From positions 1-35,270 of the forward strand of contig CAIJTR010000177.1 of the NCBI GenBank assembly GCA_903823665.1: a stretch of DNA of 35,270 bases, written 5' to 3'. The DNA comes from an uncultured Rhodospirillales bacterium. GTDB lineage: Bacteria; Pseudomonadota; Alphaproteobacteria; Acetobacterales; Acetobacteraceae. Below are positions 25,484 through 34,714 of this stretch, piece by piece. Each line of letters opens with the position of its first letter. Position 1 is the stretch's first letter. The notes under the pieces are model-generated. The model did not search any database. It was not told the DNA's origin and worked only from the letters and a program-made list of their open reading frames with translations. The translations under genes and the position numbers were made by a program.

Positions 25484-26242
25484 CTAGCTTGCGGCGGGGG
25501 GTTCGGCAACCATTTGGGCAGCGTGCGCAATCGCCAGGAAGTCTGCATCCACCAGGCTGGCACCGCCGATCAACGCCCCGCCCACCTCCGGCAGATGCAG
25601 CAATTCCTTGGCATTGGAGGGTTTCACCGAACCGCCATAAAGGATGCGAACCCCCTGCCCCGCCGCCCCAAGATGGCTGATCAGCGTGGCGCGGATAAAG
25701 CCGTGCATGGCAGCCACGTCATCGGTCGAAGGGGTTCGCCCAGTGCCGATCGCCCAGACCGGCTCGTACGCCACAACACCCTGAAATTCCTTCGGCAAGC
25801 TGTGAACCAACTGGCTGCCGACAACCGCGTTCTGCTCCCCAGCCACTCGCTGTGCCTCGGTCTCGCCCACGCAAACAATGGGTGTTAGATCCGCCTTCAC
25901 GGCCGCCTCGGTCTTGGCCTTCACCTCAGCATCTGTCTCGCCATGATCGCCCCGGCGCTCCGAATGGCCGAGTATCACCCAGCTTGCCCCGGCGTCGCGC
26001 AGCATGGCCGCCGACAGATCACCGGTGTGCGCACCGCTCACCTTGGCATGGCAATCCTGCCCACCCACCATCGTGGCCGAACCAACCAGAATATGCGCCA
26101 CCGTCGAGATCATCGTCGCCGGTGGACACACGAGCATATCGCAGTCCAGCCCATCAGCGCCGCGCCGCAACGACCCTGCCAACGATGCCGACAACTCGGT
26201 CAGCCCGTTCATCTTCCAATTGCCTGCAATGAGCTTTCGCAT
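25484..26242 (-). CDS. tpiA: triosephosphate isomerase
   Basis: This 252-residue TIM barrel has all catalytic signatures. AGNWKMNG is at 6-13 with Lys10; the His electrophile is in VILGHSERR; the Glu base is in [12 protein letters not shown]; and the phosphate-gripping lid IGTGRTPS and [10 protein letters not shown] follow. It interconverts dihydroxyacetone phosphate and glyceraldehyde-3-phosphate. It heads the minus-strand tpiA-secG-pyrG-kdsA block. Its upstream region, shared with the divergent ppiD gene, contains the 45-bp tandem repeats, so those repeats lie where its promoter or leader should be. Confidence 0.95.
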   Translation of the reverse strand: MRKLIAGNWKMNGLTELSASLAGSLRRGADGLDCDMLVCPPATMISTVAHILVGSATMVGGQDCHAKVSGAHTGDLSAAMLRDAGASWVILGHSERRGDHGETDAEVKAKTEAAVKADLTPIVCVGETEAQRVAGEQNAVVGSQLVHSLPKEFQGVVAYEPVWAIGTGRTPSTDDVAAMHGFIRATLISHLGAAGQGVRILYGGSVKPSNAKELLHLPEVGGALIGGASLVDADFLAIAHAAQMVAEPPAAS

Positions 26243-26286
26243 CGTCCGTCCCTCGATTTCCCTTAGCGTCTACGCCCTCCTCGCCC

Positions 26287-26448
26287 CGGCTGGCAAACCG
26301 GCGACGCCGCGCAAAAGCCGGTCCAGCCCGTCGGCTGGCAAACCGGCGACGCCGCGCAAAAGCCGGTCCAGCCTGTCGGCTGGCAAACCGGCGACGCCGC
26401 GCAAAAGCCGGTCCAGCCTGTCGGCTGGCAAACCGGCGACGCCGCGCA
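26287..26448. repeat. 45-bp tandem repeat, 3.6 copies
   Basis: Three full units (26287-26331, 26332-26376, 26377-26421) and 27 bases of a fourth (26422-26448) follow head to tail. They are nearly identical: copy 1 has CCCGT where copies 2 and 3 have CCTGT at the end. Each unit contains the inverted pair ACCGGC/GCCGGT, so each could form a hairpin. The length is a multiple of three, and both strands stay open through the array (for example SAGKPATPRKSRSSL per unit on the plus strand). Neither frame belongs to a credible gene. The array fills the space between divergent tpiA and ppiD. Confidence 0.88.
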
Positions 26449-26482
26449 TATGGTGCGCCGAATTCTGACGTGGGACGTTGTG

Positions 26483-28387
26483 ATGCTGACGCTGTTTCGC
26501 CGCCTAACCGACACCTGGATCGCCAAACTGCTGTTCATCGTCCTGGTGGCGTCGTTCGGCTTTTGGGGCATCGCTGACGTCGTGCGTCAAATCGGCGGCG
26601 AAACCTCGCTCGCCACCGTAGGTTCGCGCAAGATCGAACTGCCCGAGGCGCAGGACGCCTATCGCCGCACGCTTGCCCAGGTGATGCGCAGCTTCGGCAC
26701 CGACCTCCAGCCCACTGCGGAGATCCGCCAGTCGGTTGCCGCCCAAACGGTCGAACGGCTGATCACCATGACGGCCATTCAAAACAAGGTGGACGAGATG
26801 CATCTCGCTGCCCCCGACGCTGCTGTAAAAAAGGCCGTCTACGAAATGCCCGCCTTCAAAGGATCAAACGGCGCATTCGACAAAAACCTGTTCGCCAACC
26901 TGCTGCGCGAAAACGGACTGTCCGAAAAGCACTTCCTTGAGCTCATGCGCTCCGATCTCGGCCAAAAGCAGCTGCTCGAAGCCGTCCGTAGCAACACCGC
27001 CGCCAGCGACGTGATGACGAAAGCCGTCTTCGCCTTCCAGCGCGAACAGCGCGTGGCCGATGCCGTGAGCCTGCCATTCTCCGCAGCCCCAGCACCAGCC
27101 GCCCCCACCGAGGCCCAGCTTGCGCGCTATTACGACAACAACAAGGACCGCTATAGCACCGCCGAATTGCGCCGCATCAAGGCCGTGGTGCTGGCACCGG
27201 GCACCGTCGCCCAAGAGGCCGACATCACCGACGCCGACATCGCCACCGCCTATGCCAACCGCAAGGCGGAGTTCAACAGCGAGGAAAAGCGCACCGTCCA
27301 GGTATTGCTCGCCCCCGACGAAGCCGCCGCGAAGAAAATTGCGGAGGCCTGGACACCCATCACCAGCTGGGACGACATTCAAAAGATCGCAACCGCTGCC
27401 GGTGGCTCAGGCGTGGAGGTCACCGCCGCCACCAAAACCCAGTTCCCAGCCCCAGAACTTGGCGAAGCAGCGTTCGATGCCGCCGAGAACATCGTCTCCG
27501 CGCCGCTGCAATCCACCTTCGGATGGGACGTGTTCAAGGTCACCGCAGTCAGTCCCGCGGTCACCAAATCACTGGCCGAGGTCACGCCGATGCTGCGCGC
27601 CCGCCTGCTCGCCGAAAAGGCATCTGACCTGCTCGACACCCGCGCCGGCAAAATCGAGGACCAGCTCGCCGCCGGCACCTCGCTTGACGATCTCCCCGGC
27701 GATTTCGGCCTTGCCGCCATCACCGGCACACTCGACGCAAAAGGCATGACGCTCGACGGCAAACCCGCCCCGATCCCAGGCCCCGCCGAACTCCGCCCCG
27801 CCCTCATCCAGGCCGCCTTCAACGCCAAGGTTGGTGACACTCCGCACCTGACCCAGGCCCCCAACGCCGCTGACGGCTCGCAATCCTTCTACGCCTTCGT
27901 CGTGGAAGAGATTATCCCGCCCGCCGCAAAGCCTATTGATCAGGTCACCGACGCCGTTCGCGCCGATTGGACACGTGACGCACTCCGCCGCGCTCAGGAA
28001 GAATCGGCCACCAAAATCATGACGGCAGTCAAAGAAGGCCAGGCGCTCGACGCCGCCTCCAGCCTCCCCGTCACCACCCTACCGCCGATCAGCCGCAACG
28101 CTGCCGCTCCGGGCGTGCCGACCCAGCTGATCACCCCGCTATTCGGCCTCAAAATCGGTGAAGCAACGATGGTCGAAACGCCCGAAGGGTTCACCGTCGC
28201 CCGCCTCACCAAAATTATCACCGCTGATCCCGCAGCGGACCCCGCAGGCTTCGCCCAGATGCGCGACCAGCTCACAAAAGCACTGTCCGATGACACCGAG
28301 ACCGTGTTCGTCTCCGCCATCCGCCAGAAATCCAACGCTCGCGTAAACCGCGCCCAGCTCGACACCCTCTCGCAGGCAACGCAATAA
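26483..28387 (+). CDS. ppiD: peptidyl-prolyl isomerase PpiD / SurA-N domain periplasmic chaperone
   Basis: From the ATG at 26483 (MLTLFRRLTDTWIAK) the product has 634 residues. An ATG 33 bases earlier, at the edge of the tandem repeats, would add a tail unlike the family. A single N-terminal membrane helix (about 15-33, LLFIVLVASFGFWGIADVV) leaves the rest in the periplasm. A SurA-N-like chaperone region follows (AVGSRKI-type start, VERLITMTAIQNKVDEM, FLELMRSDL), then parvulin-like segments (about 230-345) and an Ala/Pro-rich C-terminal domain. PpiD sits at the Sec translocon and helps outer-membrane and periplasmic proteins fold. trpE starts one base after its stop. Confidence 0.87.
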   Translation: MLTLFRRLTDTWIAKLLFIVLVASFGFWGIADVVRQIGGETSLATVGSRKIELPEAQDAYRRTLAQVMRSFGTDLQPTAEIRQSVAAQTVERLITMTAIQNKVDEMHLAAPDAAVKKAVYEMPAFKGSNGAFDKNLFANLLRENGLSEKHFLELMRSDLGQKQLLEAVRSNTAASDVMTKAVFAFQREQRVADAVSLPFSAAPAPAAPTEAQLARYYDNNKDRYSTAELRRIKAVVLAPGTVAQEADITDADIATAYANRKAEFNSEEKRTVQVLLAPDEAAAKKIAEAWTPITSWDDIQKIATAAGGSGVEVTAATKTQFPAPELGEAAFDAAENIVSAPLQSTFGWDVFKVTAVSPAVTKSLAEVTPMLRARLLAEKASDLLDTRAGKIEDQLAAGTSLDDLPGDFGLAAITGTLDAKGMTLDGKPAPIPGPAELRPALIQAAFNAKVGDTPHLTQAPNAADGSQSFYAFVVEEIIPPAAKPIDQVTDAVRADWTRDALRRAQEESATKIMTAVKEGQALDAASSLPVTTLPPISRNAAAPGVPTQLITPLFGLKIGEATMVETPEGFTVARLTKIITADPAADPAGFAQMRDQLTKALSDDTETVFVSAIRQKSNARVNRAQLDTLSQATQ

Positions 28388-28388
28388 C

Positions 28389-29888
28389 GTGACCGACGAA
28401 AGCAGCTTCCTCGCCGACTACAACGCCGGTCGCGGCCACCTCGTCTGGAGCCGCGCCGTCGCGGACCTCGAAACGCCAGTCGCAGCCTTCATCAAACTCG
28501 CGCAAGGGAAACCCAATAGCTTCCTGCTCGAATCCGTCGAAGGCGGTGCCGCGCGGGGCCGCTACTCCATTATCGGAATGGAACCGGATCTCGTCTGGCG
28601 CTGCAAAAACGGCGTGGCGGAAATCAATCGCAACGCCCAGGCCGCACCTTTCGGCTTCGAGCCGGAACCGGGCGCGCCCCTCGAAAGCCTGCGCCGCCTG
28701 ATCGAGGAGGCCAAGCTCGACGTTCCCAAGGATCTGCCACCCATGGCCGGCGGTCTCGTCGGCTATCTCGGCTACGACATGGTGCGCCAGATGGAGCGCC
28801 TGCCCGCCAAAAACGCCGACGCGCTCGGCGTCCCAGATGCGGTGATGCTGCGCCCCACCCTCTTCGCCATCTTCGACAACGTCACCGACCTGCTGACCTT
28901 CGCAGCCCCGATCTACCCGCGCGAGAATATTCCAGCCGCCGCTGCGTGGCAGACCGCGCAGGACCGTCTGGCCCAGGCCGCCCTCGCCCTCTCACGTCCG
29001 CTGCCCCTCGCAGCACCCACCGTGAACCTGCCACCGCTTCCAGAGCCGACATCGAGCTTCACCAAACAGGGCTTCATCGACGTGGTGGAGCGCGCCAAGG
29101 AATACATCCGGGCCGGAGACGTGTTTCAGGTCGTCCCCAGCCAGCGCTTCTCCGTGCCGTTCGCACTGCCGCCCTTTGCACTCTACCGCGCCATCCGCCG
29201 CATCAGCCCGGCCCCATTCCTGTTCTTCCTCGATTTCGGTGGCTTCTCCATCGTCGGCTCCAGCCCAGAAATTCTCGTCCGCCTGCGCGATGACATCGTC
29301 ACCATCCGCCCCCTCGCCGGCACTCGCCCACGCGGCGCCACCCACGCCGAAGACCAACGCCTCGCACGAGAACTCCTGGCCGACCCGAAGGAGCGCGCGG
29401 AACACCTGATGCTGCTCGACCTCGGTCGCAACGATGTCGGCCGTGTCGCTGAAATCGGCACCGTGAAAGTCACCGAGAGCTTCGCCATCGAACGCTTCAG
29501 CCACGTCATGCACATCATGTCGGACGTCCAGGGCCGCATCCGCAAAGGCCTGGACGCTGTGGACGCCCTCGTCGCAGGCTTCCCCGCCGGAACCCTCACC
29601 GGTGCGCCAAAGGTGCGCGCCATGCAAATCATCGAGGAACTGGAGCCCGTCCGCCGCGGCATCTACGCCGGCTGCATCGGCTACTTCGCCCCCGACGGCA
29701 CCATGGACACCTGCATCGGCCTGCGCACCGCCGTGGTCAAAGACGGCGTCATGCACGTCCAAGCCGGTGCCGGCGTCGTCGCCGACAGCGACCCAGAAGC
29801 CGAATACGAGGAAACCCGGCAGAAAGCGCGTGGGTTGTTCCGAGCCGCCGAAGAAGCCGTCCGCTTCGCCTCAGGCCGCGCGATTTAG
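28389..29888 (+). CDS. trpE: anthranilate synthase component I
   Basis: The product is 499 residues from a GTG start one base after the ppiD stop. The feedback-site motif LLES is at 46-49, within FLLESVEGGAARGRYSIIG. The chorismate-binding domain has AGDVFQVVPSQRFS, GSSPEILVRL, TIRPLAGTRPRG, LLDLGRNDVGRV, FPAGTLTGAPKVRAM and GCIGYF. It converts chorismate with ammonia from the glutaminase TrpG to anthranilate, the first step of tryptophan synthesis. trpG usually follows trpE in related genomes but is not here; glutamate dehydrogenase follows instead. No leader-peptide attenuator precedes it, as it is coupled to ppiD. Confidence 0.95.
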   Translation: MTDESSFLADYNAGRGHLVWSRAVADLETPVAAFIKLAQGKPNSFLLESVEGGAARGRYSIIGMEPDLVWRCKNGVAEINRNAQAAPFGFEPEPGAPLESLRRLIEEAKLDVPKDLPPMAGGLVGYLGYDMVRQMERLPAKNADALGVPDAVMLRPTLFAIFDNVTDLLTFAAPIYPRENIPAAAAWQTAQDRLAQAALALSRPLPLAAPTVNLPPLPEPTSSFTKQGFIDVVERAKEYIRAGDVFQVVPSQRFSVPFALPPFALYRAIRRISPAPFLFFLDFGGFSIVGSSPEILVRLRDDIVTIRPLAGTRPRGATHAEDQRLARELLADPKERAEHLMLLDLGRNDVGRVAEIGTVKVTESFAIERFSHVMHIMSDVQGRIRKGLDAVDALVAGFPAGTLTGAPKVRAMQIIEELEPVRRGIYAGCIGYFAPDGTMDTCIGLRTAVVKDGVMHVQAGAGVVADSDPEAEYEETRQKARGLFRAAEEAVRFASGRAI

Positions 29889-30058
29889 TCGTAACCAGCC
29901 TAATACACTGTGCTTTGGCACTGCACCACCACGCATGACCTTACGCCACGCCAACATTTCGAGTGAGCGACCTCACAGACCGCCGCGAATATCTTCCCCC
30001 TGGCACGCAACTCCCCAATCAGGCACCCTCCCGGTAAAAAGCCAGGGAACCAAGCCAC

Positions 30059-33000
30059 ATGGCCCAAAGCACCGCCGCTGACGCGCCCAACGACATCTTC
30101 CTCACCGCCCTCACGCGAAACCTGCCGCAGCGTGACATCGAACGGCTCGGATTCAACGGCATTGCCGCAATCGCAGCATCGCTGTGGAATTTCGCCGCCA
30201 CCCGCGCCCCCGGCCAGCCAGCCATTCGCATCACCGAGAACGCTAGTGCCATCGAGATCGTCAATGACGACATGCGCTTCCTGCTCAACAGCACCACGGC
30301 CGCCCTCGCCGACATGGGCCTCGCCACAGGCCTCGTCATCCACCCCATCATGCCCACCAGCCGTGACCCCCAAGGCCTCCGCATCCTACCAGCAGAACCC
30401 AACGCACCAGCTGAATCGTGGATGCACCTCGCCCTCGACGCGCCCATCGATCCCGGCCGCCACGAGGCCGTGCTGGCGCGCCTCACCACCGTACTCGCTG
30501 ACGTCGCCGCCGCCGTGGTGGATTGGCCCACCATGCGCGCCCAGGTCCGCCAACTCAGCGAGGCAATCCGCAGCACCCCGCACGTCGCAGCCCTGCCGAA
30601 CGCGCCGGAGGACGCCGCGTTCCTCGACTGGCTGGACGACCGCAACTTCCTCTTCCTCGGCACCCGCCGCTACTCGCTGAACGGGGCCGACCTCGCCGTC
30701 ATCTCCGGCATAGGCCTTCTGCGAGACGACAACTTTCTGGTGTTTGACGGCCTACGCGCCCTCACCCGCAGTTCGCCGGACGTGCAGGCATTCCTGCAGG
30801 TGCAGGACCCGGTGCTGGTCACCAAATCCAACCGCCGCTCACCCGTCCAGCGCCCGGTGCTGATGGACACCATCATCGTCAAGATCTTCAACGAACAACT
30901 CGACGTCATCGGCCTGAACCTCATCCTCGGCCTGTTCACCATCGGCAGCACCTACCACCCACCGCGCGAAATCCCCGTCCTGCGCAGCAAGATCGCCGGA
31001 TGCCTCCAACGCTCCGGCCTGCCTGCGGACAGCCGCGACGGCCACGCGCTGGCGCACATCCTCGACAGCTTCCCGCGTGACGAGCTGTTTCAGATCGATC
31101 AGGCCCAGCTGTTCGACACCGCCATCGGTATCCTGCACCTCAAGCAGCGCCCAGGCCTCGCCCTGTTCACCCTGCACGACCCGTTCGGCCGCTTCACCAC
31201 CTGCCTCGTCTACCTCCCACGTGAGCGCCTGAACGCCGAAACCACGCGCCGCATCGGGGCCATTCTGGAGCAGGATTTCCAGGGCCAGATCAGCGTCGAA
31301 GCCACCCATTTCGAGGACGACATCCTCGCCCGCCTGCATTTCGTCATTGCCACCCACCCCGGCCAAACCAGCCCCACCCAGCCCGCCGAAACCGAACGCA
31401 AACTCACCGAAGCGCTGCGCAACTGGTCCGACCGCCTGGGCGAAAGCCTCGCACCCACCGCCACCACAATCCTTCGCCGCTACGCCAACGCATTCCCCGC
31501 CGCCTATCGAGACCGCTTCGACGCCGCCACCGCCACCACCGATATCCCCCATGTCGAAGCCGTGCTGGAAGGTGCCCCCGTCTCGGTCACGCTCAAGCCG
31601 ACAGACGACGGCCGCCTGCATTTGCGCAGCTTCCACGCGGCCCACCCAGCCGCACTATCCGACATGCTGCCCGTGCTCGAAAATCTCGGCGTGCGCGTGG
31701 TGACGGAGAACCCGTTCGAAATCACGCCACGAGACGCCACCACCAGCGTCTGGCTGCAGGAGCTCGAACTCACCACCGCCGCCAAACCCACAGCCGAGGA
31801 CTGCACCCGCTTCGAGAAAGCCTTCACCGATGTCTGGACCGGCATCGTCGAGAATGACGGCTTCAACCGCCTCGTGCTCACCGCAGGACTCACAGCGCGC
31901 GAAGTCGTCATCCTGCGCACCTACGCCCGCCTTCTCCGCCAGGCCGGTTTCGCCTTCAGCCAAACCACCATCGAAACCACGATGCAGGCCTACCCGCATC
32001 TCGCCTCCATGCTGGTCCGCCTGTTCGACATCCGCGCCAACCCTGCACTCACCCCAGCCACCCGCATGGGGCAAGCGAACTTCGTCTCCACGAACATCCA
32101 AACCACCCTCGCCAGCGTCGACAATCTCGACGATGACCGCATCATCCGCGCCTTCCTGCAGCTGATCAGCAAAACCCTGCGCACCAACTACTATCAGCGC
32201 GACGCCGCAGGCCTGCCGAAATCCTATCTCAGCCTCAAACTCGCCAGCCGCGAGATCGACTTGCTGCCGGCCCCGCGCCCGCTCGTTGAAATTTTCGTAG
32301 CCTCCCCCCGCATGGAAGGCTGCCATTTGCGCGGCGGCAAAGTGGCCCGCGGTGGCATTCGTTGGTCAGACCGGCGTGAGGATTTCCGCACCGAAATTCT
32401 GGGCCTGATGAAGGCGCAGATCATGAAGAACGCCGTCATCGTCCCGATCGGATCAAAGGGCGGCTTCGTCCCCAAGCGCCCACCGACCGGCACGCGCGAG
32501 GACATCCAGGCGGAGGCCATCGCCTGCTACAAAATCCTCATGTCCGGCCTGCTCGACCTCACCGACAACATCGTGGCAGGCCAGGTCGTCCCACCAATTA
32601 ACGTCGTCCGCCATGACGGCGATGACACCTACCTCGTCGTCGCCGCCGACAAAGGCACCGCCACCTTCTCGGACATCGCCAACGGTGTCGCCCACGACTA
32701 CGGCTTTTGGCTCGACGACGCCTTCGCCAGCGGCGGCTCCATTGGCTACGACCACAAAATCATGGGCATCACCGCCAAGGGCGCGTGGGAGGCGGTGAAG
32801 CGGCATCTCCGCGAAATCGGCACCAACATCCAGGCGGAGGATTTCACCTGCATCGGCGTCGGTGACATGTCCGGCGACGTGTTCGGCAACGGCATGATGC
32901 TGTCCCCCCACACCAAACTCATCGCTGCCTTCAACCACATGCACATCTTCATCGACCCGAATCCGGTGCCGTCCGCCTCCTTTGCCGAGCGCGTGCGCCT

Positions 33001-34711
33001 GTTCAAACTGCCGCGCTCCGGCTGGAACGATTACAACACCACGCTCATCTCCCAAGGCGGCGGCGTGTTCGAGCGCCGGGCAAAATCAATTCCGCTCTCG
33101 CCAGAAATCCGCGCCCTGTTCGGCCTCACGCAAGACAGCATGGCCCCGTCCGAGCTGATCCAGGTGCTGCTGCGCCACAACACCGACCTGCTCTGGTTCG
33201 GCGGCATCGGCACCTACGTCAAAGCGTCTAGCGAAACCAACGCCGACGTGGGTGACCGCGCCAATGACGCCCTGCGCGTCAACGCATCTGACCTGCGCTG
33301 CAAGGTCATCGGCGAAGGAGCCAACCTCGCCCTCACCCAACGCGGCCGCATCGAATACGCCCTCGCCGGCGGCAGGCTCAACACCGACGCCATCGACAAC
33401 TCCGCAGGCGTGGACACGTCCGATCACGAGGTGAACATCAAAATCGCCACCGGTGACGTGATCGCCGCAGGCCTCGTGCCGCAATCCGAACGCACAGCTT
33501 TCCTCGCCTCCATGACCGATGAAGTCGAGCGGCTCGTGCTCATCGACAACTACCTGCAAACGCAAATCCTCACCGTCGTGCAGTCTCAAGCCGCGGCGCT
33601 CCTCGAAAGCCACACGGCCCTGATGCGCGCCATGGAACGCACCGGCCAACTCGACCGCGCCGTCGAGTTCCTGCCCGATGACGAAGCCCTCGCCCATCGC
33701 GCTGCCGCCCGCGAGGGCCTCGTTCGCCCCGAACTCGCGGTGATCCTCGCCTACGCCAAAAACGGCCTTTACGACGAGTTGCTGACCTCCGACCTGCCCG
33801 ACCTCCCCGCCCTCAACACCCTCCTGCTCGACTACTTCCCCGAACGACTGCGCAGCCTCGCCCCCGATGTGCTCAGCAAATACCGCCTGCGACGCGAAGT
33901 GATCGCAACCGTGGTCGCCAACGCGCTCATCAACCGCATGGGCCCCAGCTTCGTGCACGACACGATGATCCGCACCGGGGCCTCCGCCGCCGAAATCGCC
34001 CGCGCCTTCCTCATCACGTCAGACGTGTTCAGCCTTCCCGAACTCTGGGCCGACATCGAAGCGCTCGACAATCACGCCCCCGCCGCCACCCAAACCCGCC
34101 TGCACATCGCCATTTCTACCATCATCGACCAAGCCGTCCGCTGGTTCCTGCTCAGCGGCGAACTGCTCGACCCCGCCGTGATGGTGCCGAAATTCAAACC
34201 GGGCGTGATGTCACTGACCGGCCAACTCACCTCGCTGCTGCCAGAAAGCGAGCGGGAAATTCGCCGCACCCGAGAACTCGCCCATATCGAATCAGGTGTT
34301 CCGCAAGCGCTCGCCGAACGCATCGTCGTCCTCACCACGCTCAGCACGGCGATGGACATCATCGAAATCGCCGACCACGCGCATGCCGATCTGGCTGAAA
34401 CCGGAAGGCTCTATTTCAGCGTCGGGGCTGAATACGGCCTGCTGCTCATCCGCCGCCAATCCCGCCTCATGCAGCAATCCACCGCCTGGCAACGCTTGGC
34501 CGCCGACGCCTTGGCCGATGACAGCACCGCCCTGCAACGCGAAATCACCGCAGGGCTCGCGGCCAAAGACGCACACACCGCCCCCACCGAAATCCCCACC
34601 ATGCTGCGCGACATTCTCGCCGAAATCAGCCGCACCACGCCGCCAGACCTCGCCATGCTCACCGTCGCCAGCCGCCGAATTCGCGCCGCTGCGTCCGGGC
34701 TGCCCGGCTGA
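30059..34711 (+). CDS. gdhB: NAD-specific glutamate dehydrogenase, large (about 180 kDa) type
   Basis: This giant protein of 1550 residues matches the bacterial NAD-GDH family (about 1600 residues), which oxidatively deaminates glutamate to 2-oxoglutarate. The N-terminal half has ACT-like regulatory modules, for example DWLDDRNFLFLGTRRYSL and LPRERLNAETTRRIGAIL. The catalytic core begins near residue 760 with KVARGGIRWSDRREDFRTE, MKAQIMKNAVIVPIGSKGGF, NVVRHDGDDTYLVVAADKGTATFSD, IGVGDMSGDVFGNGMML and FGGIGTYVKAS. The C-terminal domain is helical. Allosteric control by amino acids is known in the family. A weak AGGGA ribosome site precedes the ATG. A 170-bp gap with no gene separates it from trpE, so it may have its own promoter. 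Confidence 0.95.
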   Translation: MAQSTAADAPNDIFLTALTRNLPQRDIERLGFNGIAAIAASLWNFAATRAPGQPAIRITENASAIEIVNDDMRFLLNSTTAALADMGLATGLVIHPIMPTSRDPQGLRILPAEPNAPAESWMHLALDAPIDPGRHEAVLARLTTVLADVAAAVVDWPTMRAQVRQLSEAIRSTPHVAALPNAPEDAAFLDWLDDRNFLFLGTRRYSLNGADLAVISGIGLLRDDNFLVFDGLRALTRSSPDVQAFLQVQDPVLVTKSNRRSPVQRPVLMDTIIVKIFNEQLDVIGLNLILGLFTIGSTYHPPREIPVLRSKIAGCLQRSGLPADSRDGHALAHILDSFPRDELFQIDQAQLFDTAIGILHLKQRPGLALFTLHDPFGRFTTCLVYLPRERLNAETTRRIGAILEQDFQGQISVEATHFEDDILARLHFVIATHPGQTSPTQPAETERKLTEALRNWSDRLGESLAPTATTILRRYANAFPAAYRDRFDAATATTDIPHVEAVLEGAPVSVTLKPTDDGRLHLRSFHAAHPAALSDMLPVLENLGVRVVTENPFEITPRDATTSVWLQELELTTAAKPTAEDCTRFEKAFTDVWTGIVENDGFNRLVLTAGLTAREVVILRTYARLLRQAGFAFSQTTIETTMQAYPHLASMLVRLFDIRANPALTPATRMGQANFVSTNIQTTLASVDNLDDDRIIRAFLQLISKTLRTNYYQRDAAGLPKSYLSLKLASREIDLLPAPRPLVEIFVASPRMEGCHLRGGKVARGGIRWSDRREDFRTEILGLMKAQIMKNAVIVPIGSKGGFVPKRPPTGTREDIQAEAIACYKILMSGLLDLTDNIVAGQVVPPINVVRHDGDDTYLVVAADKGTATFSDIANGVAHDYGFWLDDAFASGGSIGYDHKIMGITAKGAWEAVKRHLREIGTNIQAEDFTCIGVGDMSGDVFGNGMMLSPHTKLIAAFNHMHIFIDPNPVPSASFAERVRLFKLPRSGWNDYNTTLISQGGGVFERRAKSIPLSPEIRALFGLTQDSMAPSELIQVLLRHNTDLLWFGGIGTYVKASSETNADVGDRANDALRVNASDLRCKVIGEGANLALTQRGRIEYALAGGRLNTDAIDNSAGVDTSDHEVNIKIATGDVIAAGLVPQSERTAFLASMTDEVERLVLIDNYLQTQILTVVQSQAAALLESHTALMRAMERTGQLDRAVEFLPDDEALAHRAAAREGLVRPELAVILAYAKNGLYDELLTSDLPDLPALNTLLLDYFPERLRSLAPDVLSKYRLRREVIATVVANALINRMGPSFVHDTMIRTGASAAEIARAFLITSDVFSLPELWADIEALDNHAPAATQTRLHIAISTIIDQAVRWFLLSGELLDPAVMVPKFKPGVMSLTGQLTSLLPESEREIRRTRELAHIESGVPQALAERIVVLTTLSTAMDIIEIADHAHADLAETGRLYFSVGAEYGLLLIRRQSRLMQQSTAWQRLAADALADDSTALQREITAGLAAKDAHTAPTEIPTMLRDILAEISRTTPPDLAMLTVASRRIRAAASGLPG

Positions 34712-34714
34712 TCA

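Noticed and set aside
26287-26448. CRISPR array
   Set aside because: The units are head-to-tail with no spacers, and no cas genes are present. It is a simple tandem repeat.
26263-26571. Repeat-containing protein gene (either strand)
   Set aside because: Both strands are open only because the unit is a multiple of three. There is no ribosome site, and codon bias is unlike the neighbours.
29889-30058. Small gene or RNA between trpE and gdhB
   Set aside because: Only a weak GTGC-tttg-GCAC hairpin is visible, and no frame has a ribosome site or sensible composition.
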